The notes beneath the pieces are model-generated. The model saw nothing but the letters and a program-made list of their open reading frames with translations, did no database searches and was not told where the DNA came from. A program made the translations under genes and the position numbers. Below are positions 22,036 to 32,226 of a DNA stretch of 64,000 nt, piece by piece (position 1 is the stretch's first letter; each line of letters begins with the position of its first letter). The stretch lies in NCBI GenBank assembly GCA_963920525.1, contig OY986436.1, positions 25,543,818 to 25,607,817 on the forward strand, in the 5' to 3' direction. Source of the stretch: Dichetophora obliterata (taxonomy: Eukaryota; Arthropoda; Insecta; Diptera; Sciomyzidae).

Positions 22036-23627
22036 GATTATAAAAGTGGATTCTTCGCCCTTATTACAAATATACAGGTAAGTACTTAATAAATAGTCAA
22101 AAAGTAACTAAACTCTTTCTTTAGTGCCCGTAAAAAAGAAAAATCCAGACATAAGTACACATTTTTTTGTAAATTTCAAGAGTTAATAGTATTGTATAAG
22201 AATACTAATGACTATCTTATATTATCTTTAGAATAATTTGGAAAAATAATGAAAAATTGTCATTAAAATGGTGACAAAAAAAAATTAAAATTAAAAAAAG
22301 GTTTCCATATAGGAAAAACGATGGGCCCAAGCCTCGGCCAGTCTTGAATGGGCATAACTCTGGAACTCCAAGAATGCATAACTCTGCCCCAAGAATAATA
22401 CCCAGACATGGCTGAAGACTGCCTAAGCCTTGGAGTGATAAGAAGGGTCGAGAATAAGGGTAGAGACTTGGCAGTAATAAACCTCTGCAAATGTCACAAT
22501 TTAAAAATTATGGAAAACTAAAAATCCTTTGCTAAATTGTGGAAAATGTGGTATTAAAGAACAGGAACAACTAAAGGCTGGAAATGTTTGCCGAGGTTAA
22601 GTGATAACACTAGCCTCGGTTATAACCAATTAAAATTGTCTTTCACGGTTGTTTCGCCTAATCAATAATTCAAGTATGGTTCCAATCAATTCCTCTAAAT
22701 AAATATTTCCCTTTCATTTCAGGTCAAAGACCAAACCTTGTTTGTATAAAGTGCATGCCTCGGCTCTTTGATCTTTTTTAAAAAAATAATATGTTTTTAA
22801 TAGAATATATGTAGCTTTTTTATAAATAAGCCCTAAAGTAAAACATTGGCAAACTTTGAGAGATGAGAAAAAAATCGGTCTCTACGATTCGAATCTATAC
22901 GATAAGAATCTTTTTTGAGTATTTATTTGCTCCTTTTTAAAATAAAAAATTAAAACGTGTTTTAAAGGCTGAGTTTGTGTAAAAAATAGGTCGAATTCGT
23001 ATGAAAAGTTCTTGATAAAGTTAAAGGGGTATAGATAATATATAAAAAATCGTCGGTCTCCTCAATTCTTCCAAAATTTCAATTCAATTTTTGGTGTGAA
23101 AGTGTTACAAAACGTTGAAAAAACTGAAAGTTATATAGAAATATTTGGTCTCTTTACTTTTTACAAAAACTTTTTTCATTTATATTAAAGGTTTCTGCTT
23201 TCCGTTTCTCAGATTTTATTTGTTTCTTTTCACATAAACAAAAGTTAAGACATTTTTAACAATATTATTTTTTGTGAAAAAATCCAAGGAAAATCTTATT
23301 CTAAAAACCAACAAAAACTATTTCTCTTGTCAATTTTATCAGTTTTGTTAATTGATTTGTGGCAAAAAAGACAAAGATACCAACCAAAAATATAATCGGC
23401 CAAACAGCGACCTATCAGCAGTCATACAAGGCCCGCAAAGTCAAACAAGGTCAGGCATGGTCTTAAAAAACTCATTTTTTCCGAACAATGTCCGAACACG
23501 GATCGAACATTGGTCATTTTTTTTTTACATGCAATAACAATAGAGTTCAGCTACTACAGCTTTTTCGCACTTTCTCCGCATTGGATCATCTTAAGAACCA
23601 GCCCAAATAACATCAAAACATCTCAAT
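22036..23627. other. Spacer without recognised genes
   Basis: AT-rich. A less AT-rich patch at 22300-22480 (with CATAACTCTG occurring twice, near 22343 and 22378) and a TGTCCGAACACGGATCGAAC stretch near 23490, akin to the TTCGACC words of the first tandem array, are the only notable parts. Short open frames here show no motif. Confidence 0.4.
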
Positions 23628-23950
23628 AAGGCCATTCACAGTTCGAATACGCTGGTCTGCCATTTGTTCGATCCGCTATTTGTACGCCAATTTACGAAAG
23701 CGCATTTTGCTTTGCTGTTGTTTTGCATACAAATGCAAATACGCAGGCACTCGTAAATAAAAGCAGCCCTTGGAGGTGTTTTTTGTACCTCGTATTTTTA
23801 TGCTCTGTCTACAGCCGCATAATCACATACATCATAGAGTTGCACAGTCTTTTTATACGACAGTCACATGGCGAGGTGCTCACAATTCAAACAATAACAA
23901 ATGCTATAAATACGATTTGTTAAAAGTACGCTCAAACCGTGAATAGCCCC
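23628..23950. mobile_element. MITE with GGCYATTCACAG ends, copy a
   Basis: The left end AAGGCCATTCACAGTT and right end ACCGTGAATAGCCCC form imperfect terminal inverted repeats. The interior (TACGCCAATTTACG, TTTTGCTTTGCTGTTGTTTT, CTCTGTCTAC) is shared with copy b at 36.7-37.5 kb. About 320 bp with no coding capacity. The superfamily is not clear because the target duplication is ambiguous. Confidence 0.75.
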
Positions 23951-24073
23951 AATGATATCGATAAGAGCGGTCCAAAACAATCCAAAGTGAGAAAAATTTA
24001 CCCACCATAATATGGGTTGGGCTCAGGGACAACACAAGACATAACAACTAACCATGCGTTTACATAGATCTAA

Positions 24074-26941
24074 TCATACATTAGTTTTCAATCTACTTTT
24101 GAGTTGACCTTTCGATAAGTTAACATCAAAAAAGCTACAGTTGTTAACAAAGGTACTCATGCGATGTAAAGGAGCAGTAGCCATATAATTTGTTCTACTA
24201 AAAGGTAAGTAAATTAAATTGTTAGCATTTCTACTGCTTCTACGGTTAGTGTTAAAATTTATAAGAGTTAGAAGTTCTGGTGAATCGAATACACCAGTTA
24301 TGAGTTGGTGTAAATAGACGATATCTGCAGACTTCCTTCTCTCATTCAAAGATTGCATTTTTAAAAGTTTTAAACGATCCTCATAAGGAGGAAGGTTTAA
24401 AGTATCAGTTGCACTTAAGCCCCTTAGAGCAAACCGAACAAAACGTTTTTGGATTCTCTCTATACGTTCAACATGTACATTGTAACTTGGGGACCAAACT
24501 TGACTTGCATACTCTAAGTGAGGTCGCACAATTGCATAATACAGCGTTGTAAATGTGATCATACTATTAAATTCTTTTGCCCAGCGTTTCATAAACCCGA
24601 GCATAGAAGATGCTTTTTTACAAATGTAATCAATATGAACGTTAAACGATAGCTTAGAATCCATGCATATACCAAGATCTTTGACAGAATCTACACGATT
24701 TAAAGCCGTATCTTTTATCGTATAATCAAAAATTAAATTATTCCTTTTTCGCGAAAAGGTCATAGTTTGGCATTTATCTGGATTTAGAAACATATTGTTT
24801 TTAGAACACCAAATTTCAAAGGATTTCAAATCAGACTGGAGCAGATCTGAATTGTCTTTAGCATCTATTGTTCTGTATATTTTCATGTCATCTGCATAGA
24901 TAAGTAGATGAGAGTGTTTGATGATGTGGGTTACATCATTAATGGCTAAAATAAACAGAAGTGGACCAAGGTGGCTACCTTGAGGAACACCTGATTCAGC
25001 AATAAATTCAGCTGACAATACGCCTCGAAATCGTATTTGATAAGATCGCTCCGTCAGATACGATTGAATCCAGCTTACAAAAAATTGTGGAAAACCCATT
25101 AACTTTAGTTTAAATAGAATTAAGTTATGTGGCAGTTTATCAAATGCTTTACTAAAATCAGTGTAAATACAGTCGACCTGGTTACCTGAATAAAATGAAT
25201 TTAAGCAAAACGTTGTAAAATCGAGGAGATTAGACACAGTGGATCTGCCAGTAACAAATCCATGCTGACGAGTTGTCATGACCTTCCCACAGTGAATTTT
25301 CACACGATCATACACGAGGCGCTCAAAAAGTTTTGGAATTGACGAGAGTTTCGCGATAGGCCTGTAGTTGTTTATATCGTTCTTACAACCTTTTTTATAG
25401 ATAGGACCTATAAAAGATTTTTTCCAAAAAAGTGGAAAAATACTTTCGCTAATTGATTTATTGAATAACATGGACAGTGGTTGACTTAGAACGGAACCAC
25501 ATCGTGTTAACACTGCGGCAGGAATTCCGTCAGGTCCAGCATTAAAATCCTCATCGATCAACCCAATATACTTTAAAATATCCTCTGAAGTAAAGGATAT
25601 AGAATCCAACGAAACCCTGGGTGTAGAGTTCATATATTCAAAGTACTCTTCATCAGGATTAAAAGAGTCTGAACAAAATGACTCTTTAAAGAGATTGGCA
25701 AATAGACCACAAATTACGACAGGATCGTCAGTAAATCCGTCAGAGGTCTTAAATGATGAAGGGAATCCATCAGATTTTTTTTTGGTGTTTATGAAACCCC
25801 AGAATTTCTTCGGATCAGACAATATTCTCAGCTTAGTACTGTCTAAATAATTTTGATATAAGGTAGCTGAGCAATTTTCAAAATCCAGAAACAGACGCTT
25901 GTAGATTTCTAGGTCATTCAAGTCTAAGCTACAGACATATTTTTTCCATGCCCTATTCCTGCTGTTGCGAAGAATCTTTAACTCCTTTGTGTACCAGGGG
26001 TAAGCACAATTTTTCGTAAATTTGAGGCTATATGGCACGGACAGAGAAAACATAGCAAAGATTTCCATATAAAAAAAAATTAATTGAATTATCAAGAGTG
26101 TTATTATTAACATATTCTAAAATAACATGAAGTTTACTTTGAAGTAAATGATTCAACTTCAAAAAGTCAGCTTTTTTAAAATTGAATTCATAAACTTTAT
26201 CTATTGAGTTAGACTTTACTATATTATCCCTGTCTGATTTGTACCATATGCTCAATGGTGGATGGTATTCAGCAGCAGTCAAAACATGAGGGGCCCTCTC
26301 AACAATCACATTGTTACTATCTGTAGTTAAGACCAGGTCAAGAAGTCTTTCACGACTATTATAAATACAACTCACTTGTTGTAAGTCAGAACATATATTA
26401 TCAACAAATATATGCTCTTGGCGAGTCTTCGAATTAGATGCACAAAAATATGTATCATCGTCAGAAGATTCCCATTTCAAGTCAGGCAGATTAAAATCAC
26501 CTAACAATAAAATGTCGTCATTAACGTCAATTATGCTTATAACGTATTCTATGCAATCCGCAAGGCTTGCATAAACTTCTACACTGCTCTTAGGAGGAAC
26601 GTATGCATTAATAAGATATACATTAGAATTGGAATGTACAACCTTGACGCATATAAGTTCGATGTTAGCAGAGCAGGGAATAACAATAATGGAACTAACG
26701 AAGGAGTTCCTTACAGCTAATAAGACACCTCCACCGACAGCAGAAGTATTGTCAGCATGTCTATCTCTTCTATAAACTTCAAAACTGTTATCAAACAATT
26801 CTAAGTCAGTAATGCTTCCGTTTAACCAAGTTTCAGTCAGTGCGATAATATCCTCAGAGAAATTCTGAGACATTAAAAATATGTCTCGCGTCTTAGAGCG
26901 TAATCCCCTTACATTTTGATAGTAAAGGGATAACCTATTCA
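24074..26941 (-). CDS. ORF2 polyprotein of retrotransposon 1: endonuclease and reverse transcriptase
   Basis: It nicks target DNA and copies the element RNA by target-primed reverse transcription. The endonuclease half (26941 to about 26100) shows YQNVRGLRSK, TETWLNG, LLGDFNLPDLKW, LLDLVLTTDSN and YHPPLSIWY. The reverse transcriptase half shows NNYRPIAKLSSIPKLFE, YTDFSKAFDKLPH, SGVPQGSHLGPLLF and LIYADDMKIY, so all three catalytic Asp are present. It ends with a conserved thumb/C-terminal region (YASQVWSP, RIQKRFVRFAL). The two halves are in different frames. The slip falls in a nine-base run (26071-26079), where losing or gaining one base would restore one ORF. Clade by eye: Jockey superfamily/CR1-Daphne-like. 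Confidence 0.88.
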
Positions 26942-26949
26942 GTTTTTTT
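26903..26949 (-). promoter_or_regulatory. Candidate -1 ribosomal frameshift signal between ORF1 and ORF2
   Basis: On the minus strand the ORF1 codons CAA AAA AAC are followed at once by TGA. The heptamer A_AAA_AAC (26948-26942) fits the X_XXY_YYZ rule in the ORF1 frame. A -1 slip puts the ribosome exactly into the ORF2 frame (CTG AAT AGG). Ten bases downstream ATCCCTTTAC (26931-26922) pairs with GTAAGGGGAT (26912-26903) to form a 10-bp stem with one G-U pair and a 9-nt loop. ORF2 has no ATG near its start and its first conserved residues (YQNVRGLRSK) lie upstream of the first Met, which favours fusion by frameshift. Confidence 0.7.
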
Positions 26950-27864
26950 GGGATTGACGAGCGGCTTGAGTCGTCCCTCTAGGCTTATTCTTAGGCTGAA
27001 ACTCTGTAACGAGTATATTATCAGTCCACAAATTAGAGTTTAGAACAGTTGCAAACTCTTCAGCTGGAACTGTGAGAATAAAGGAAGCATGGGAAGGTTT
27101 ATTACCTATTTTTTTGCATGAATAAAATGCATTTTGACTCAACAATTTATTATGTTTGATAAAAGTCAATACATTTTCAACAGTTGTGTCGGGCTGAAGA
27201 CGTGAAATAAATACATTTTTTTTCCTCGACACTGCCCTTAAGCTTGATAGATTTCTAGGCTCAATAGGAGTCAAAACTGAACTATTAGTCAAAGAAGGAA
27301 TGTTAGAAGGTGACGAGGAAGTAACTGGAGTGTTCCTGTTCAAAAGCGGTGCTGAGGGCTGCTTGGCCTGAGAAGTAGATCTAGATGATTTTCGCTTCTT
27401 ATTATTTTTTTTATTTTTTCTCTTTTTTTTGCGATAATGTGGTCTTCTGATGATAGGATTGTTTGTGTCCCTGAAGAAACAGTCTGTGACAAAGAAAGCG
27501 GGATATTTTCCGAAATGGAATTTTCATCATAGACGCTGGTACTGGGTGCGGCCCTAACTTCACTAAAAAATGTTACAATTTCTCGAAAATTGTTGTTTAA
27601 TGAGTTAAGACTTTCCCCAAAAAGCTTAATTTTTGAATAAAGTTCATCTGGGGAAAGTGCCCTACACGAAGCACAGTACCAGCGAAGGCCTGATCGCTGA
27701 GATTTTAAGTCGTCAAGGCATGATTTGGATATACCGGCACAAGATGCATGAAACATCTGCTCACATGGACCAGAACAGCTGAACATGGGGTTTAGAATGT
27801 TTTGGCTTTTGCAAAGTTCGTCCAAAGAACAAGCAACGATATTTTCTGCAGAAAAATAATCCAT
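26939..27864 (-). CDS. ORF1 protein of retrotransposon 1 (PHD-like finger, RRM-like)
   Basis: Nucleic-acid-binding ORF1 protein, expected to coat element RNA. I start it at the ATG at 27864 (MDYFSAENIV), although the frame is open to 28050. Residues about 25-75 hold a PHD/treble-clef-like pattern, with CSGPCEQMFHASC then RWYCASC. A Lys-rich basic stretch follows at 27430-27370. The C-terminal part (VFISRLQPDTTVENVLTFIK) looks like an RRM fold. Within the A-rich run at about 27431-27400 the reading frame moves by -1 between the two halves. The run includes A_AAA_AAA, so this may be a one-base insertion, an assembly error or a second slippage site. It ends QSQKN and TGA at 26941-26939. Confidence 0.75.
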
Positions 27865-28060
27865 TTTTAATTTTTTAAAAAAATGAGCAGATGCAAAATG
27901 TGCTTTCAGGGTTACTTTATTCAGACAGTGTGTGCACAGTTTAGTAGAAAACAAAAAACAAACAACAACACTCACTGAACTGAAGATAAACAAATCACAG
28001 CACAAAGAAGAAACTAAAACACCGCAAGCATGCAAAAACAACAACAACACTGCATTAACT

Positions 28061-29255
28061 AAATAAGTTAAACAAAGTTAAAATGCAAGAATTAAACTTA
28101 CACAACTTAAATGCACAATTATTATTTAAGCGAACAGTTTTATATTAATGTTGTTAGTATAGTAAATATGATATTTAAATAATTACTATATTGAAACTAT
28201 TTTAACTATTTTAATACACTCACGAATATAACAAACAAAGGCTTTTACATAACACGATAAAACACAACCGACACCAACTTATATACGAGATCAACTGCTA
28301 GAAGAATATTCTATTATCAATTTTGCCTTCGATCTTATGACAAAATAAAACCATGTAAACATAGAAACAGCACTCAATGTCTATAACAAAGACATGCAAT
28401 ATAAATAAATTAATCACATCAATAAAATTTGCTAAAGCGCTTACACAACAATATAATAATATATAATGCTATATGCTTTAGAAAAAAAATTCTTCACTTT
28501 ATGTTGCTGATGTTGATAATTTTATTACTCTCGTTTGTACTTCAAAAAATTTTGTTTGCGCTTGTACATGTTTTGTTATTTTAATGCTGATATTCAGTAC
28601 AGTCTTATTGAATTGATATTTATTTGATTTGTTGGCAATCACCATTCGTTGAATTTAGTTTTTTTATACATTAAGGGGCATTTTTTGGTTGGTTTTCTCT
28701 GCCATCATGCGTTTCTTATTTCAGGATAGAGAGCTTTCTGCTTGCTAATGTTAGAGTGCCCACCAAGTTTTTAATGTCTAAAAAAAGGAAAATCCAATGG
28801 GCATAAATACTTTGGCCGATGTATTATGAAATATCAATAAATAAATGAAGTTATACGTCCATATAAAAGCTGAATATTTTCTTAAGGTATGACCTGCGGG
28901 TCAAGCCTACAAAAATAACATTTTTTTAAAATTGCTGTAGCCCAGTCGTTTTTCAATTTATCAATTTTGGGTTTTTTGTTACGTGGAAGTAGACGTAATC
29001 TTCTAACTTTTTTCGTACTTTTTTATGTTTCGATGTTTTTTTATCCCCCCCCTCCCAGAACGATTAAAATGGGTACGTAAAAATGAGAAGGCAAACGGGG
29101 TGTTGTTTTTCTTGATAACCAGATGTCGTATCGAAATTCCGCGGGCGGCATTTTGTTGGTAATTACGTTAGGCAGGTCCTGAACTAGGATATTTCCTAAA
29201 TATAAAAAATTGACAAAATGGCGCGATTTTTAAAAAATTTCAATGATTTTTGCAT
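28061..29255. other. AT-rich spacer
   Basis: The first part may include the 5' UTR of retrotransposon 1. No genes, RNA genes or inverted repeats were recognised. A short C run lies near 29045. Confidence 0.4.
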
Positions 29256-29269
29256 ATAGTTGTACATCT

Positions 29270-29425
29270 GCATACACATAGTTCGACCCTTGTACGGCCA
29301 CTGTTCGAACCTGGTTCGTCCAAACTGCGCCAAAAGTCGATCAGTTCTTAAAAATAGTTACTGTTCGACCATTATTCGACCTTTGTTCGGCCGCTATTCG
29401 GCCTTAAGTAACAAATTAATTTTTA
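29270..29425. repeat. Isolated fragment of the TTCGACC/TTCGGCC repeat
   Basis: TTCGACCCTTGTACGGCCAC, TTCGACCATTATTCGACCTT and TTCGGCCGCTATTCGGCC recall the GC-richer block of the 620-2330 array, here followed by AATTTTTACTCGGG as in that array. It is a dispersed copy. The 61-codon open frame over it is the repeat itself. Confidence 0.6.
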
Positions 29426-32226
29426 CTCGGGTAGTTTTTGTTTGATCAATGTTTTTTAAAATTTTAAGTTTGTTGTTAGTAATACTTATCTACTGTTGAA
29501 AGATGCTTATAAGACACAAAAATTTTACGTAAACCAAAAAATTTAAAAATATATTTTCAGGCCTTGAAAGTTAATGCAAAGAGCGCAGTAACAAAAAATG
29601 TAAAGCAAATTTTGTTAGCTTGTTCTTTACGACAAATATGTAAATTTTTTTTCGCACTTCGACAAAAAAGGTGTAACAGGAAAGGAAAAAAGAGCAACGG
29701 CAATTTTTGAACAATTTAAAATCGTTCTGTATGCAAATAAAACGTCTCTAAGTTGGCAGAAGTTTAGTCAAAGCATAAAAAGAAAAACTAGCGTGACAGG
29801 CGACATCTGTCTAAAAAATTTAGAAATGTGCAGCTTAAATGTAAAGAATTCAAATGAGAACTAAATGTAAAACGAACTGACAACCAGGACAAGCATTCTA
29901 AATGAAAATATATTTGTCGTTTTAAAGAAAGATTAATGTGTCATTATGGTGTATTGCAAAAGCTTAGAAGAGTTTGTGATCGAACATATTAAAGAGGTGT
30001 TTAGCTCTTATACACGAGAAGCACAAAATGTAAAAAAAATTTCGAGTGCAATGTAACTCATGTTTATAACCTTCAATATGCTTCGAGTACAAAGCATTAC
30101 TATGAGCTATTTGCGCGATAAACCATTTTCGATTGGAATTTTATTAAGTGCTAATTTCCCGCAGATACTTTGAAAACATTTTAACCTACATCATGTTATA
30201 CAAAAAGAGCTGAGCGTGAAATGTTGTGGGTGGTTGAGTGCAATAAGCTAATAAATTTAAAACTCTTTCATATTATGTTCTACATTGTGGCAGCACAAAC
30301 TCAAGGTTGTTGGAGCTCGTTTAAGCTCTTTCATAGTATCAATAAAAAATAAAAGTTTTCAAAAGGATTGAAAAGGTTTTTTATTTGAATTTAAAATGTT
30401 GTGTGGTAAGCATCGAGATAATCATTACACATTTTTTAAGCACACAGCAGCTTTTAAGTAAATATCGCTTTAAGAGCTTTCATCTTAAGTAAAGGGCAAA
30501 TCCATTTACTACAGGTAGCAGATTAAGTTGGGAAAACTTTTTTCTTATACGAGTATCTTGATTTTGAGCACGGTTGCTGGTTATGATGTTGTTGTTCTGT
30601 GTTTCGTTGCTGCGCTGTTGTGTGTGTTTTTTTTTTGTTTTCGTTTCTTTTTTCTTACAATTGAATTGTATTCCCATGCCGATTTTTTGTAATTTTTCTT
30701 TCTCTCTGTTACCTCTTGTTCATATTTTTCTGATTGTGGCAAAAAGTTCAAATTGCTTGTTTGCTGTATGTGTGCCGGTTATTGCAACAGTGGTGGTTAA
30801 AAATACACAAACATCCGTCAAAGTTTTGAGGAAAAAATAAAACAATTTTAAGTTCTTTTTGCTTAAACCTCATGAAAATAATACAAATTTACAAGGTATG
30901 GTCACTTTGGACATATATCCAAAGGGGGATTTTTTAGGTTTCAAACCCCCCTAAAGAGCTAGTGGGAACTAGAACGAAAATAACAAATATATATTTTAAA
31001 AAAATGAACATCTTAAGAGTAATATTTTTTCAAAGTCTTTCTAGTGTCTAAAAATAAATTTTTTTTTATTTCCGTTTAGCACAAATAGTTCACTGTTTCC
31101 ACTTGAATATATAAAAAACTAGTTAAGCAATAAGAATCTTTTCCTGAATATTTCAAAACTGAATTATAATAGAAAATGAATTCCTATCAAGGTATTCAAT
31201 ATTTAGAAATCCGTATCGATAAGCAATAACAGCTTAAGTCGACTTAAGACAGAACTGAGTTGTTGATGTATTTGTGTTTCACGCATATAGCACTATAAGC
31301 ACTCAAAATCTGGAGTTTCTAGCATGACCTTAGCCAAAGTTATGAAACAAAAACGAAAGACCCTTTCATATAACTTATATGGCTATTGAAACTTTGAAGC
31401 AAGTTTTCTCGAAACTTCAAATCAGACTTAAGCTGTTATCGCTTATCGACACAGAAATAAGACAAAAAAAGTTATTTTGTTTTTGATAATCTTTTAAGAC
31501 ACAAAAGTTTACTTTATTCAGGACTGAGTACACATTTTCAAACTATTGCCGAAAAAAAAAATAAATAAATAACAATAAGAGTCAAAGATCTATACTATCA
31601 TTTAAAATCAAAGTGCTAATTTTCTTTTACCAGTAAACTCCAAAAGTACTAGGCCGATTATTATGAAAAATTTTTAAAATATTATAATTGTGCTACGGCA
31701 TTTTATAGGTGTATTTTTGCTTTCGAAATTTTAATAATAAGTAAATTTAATTAAAGTGTTACGTTTTTTAAGAAGTCATCCCAGCTGCCACGCTCTGCTT
31801 AATCGTTTTCTTTTCACGCGTTTGTGTTGAAAGAGTTTCAATAAGCTTTATGTTGCTCTTTCTCTTTTTGTGGCCTGCTAGTAATTTTATAAATTGTTAC
31901 AACTATTTCAATAACTTATTGAAAAATTAAATTAGTTTTGGGGGCTTTTTAAATATTTTTTACTCTGAAACCAGGGTCTGATATGTTGACAGCTCTGAAA
32001 TTCCAACATTTTTCTAGCTAAAATCAGAAAAATGTTTTTAATTGTTGAAGTCATTTTAATAAAAAATATAGTTTTTCGATTCAAAATGATTTCTTTGTGT
32101 TCGAAATGCCAGAAACAGGCACTTAAAGATTTTTGAAAAAAGTAAATTTTCAAAAGCTATAACTGTTTATCCTAATTTCTGTTTTTGTAATTTTTTCCAC
32201 AAAATAGTTTAAGACTATGCTATAGC
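29426..32226. other. AT-rich spacer with one inverted-repeat pair (31213-31452)
   Basis: About 2.8 kb with no recognised gene. GTATCGATAAGCAATAACAG at 31213-31232 (28 bp in total) pairs with 31425-31452 at 26 of 28 positions across about 185 bp and may mark a short fold-back element. Open frames at 30480-30677, 30574-30840 and 31932-32153 are low-complexity without motifs. Confidence 0.45.

Larger units (their letters stand above)
23951..28060 (-). mobile_element. Non-LTR retrotransposon 1 (CR1/Jockey-type), nearly complete
   Basis: A two-ORF retrotransposon on the minus strand. ORF1 (27864-26939) has a PHD-like zinc finger and an RRM-like segment. ORF2 (26941-24074) has apurinic-type endonuclease and reverse transcriptase. 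The catalytic motifs of both enzymes remain, and the only disruptions seen are two single-base slips in homopolymer runs. ORF2 follows ORF1 in the -1 frame at a slippery heptamer. The exact 5' and 3' ends are not determined: there is no poly(A) at the 3' side and no target duplication was found, so the outer limits are estimates. Confidence 0.85.

Noticed and set aside
30480..30840. Overlapping ORFs on both strands
   Set aside because: Low-complexity Lys/Thr on one strand and Phe/Leu on the other, as expected by chance in AT/GT-rich DNA.
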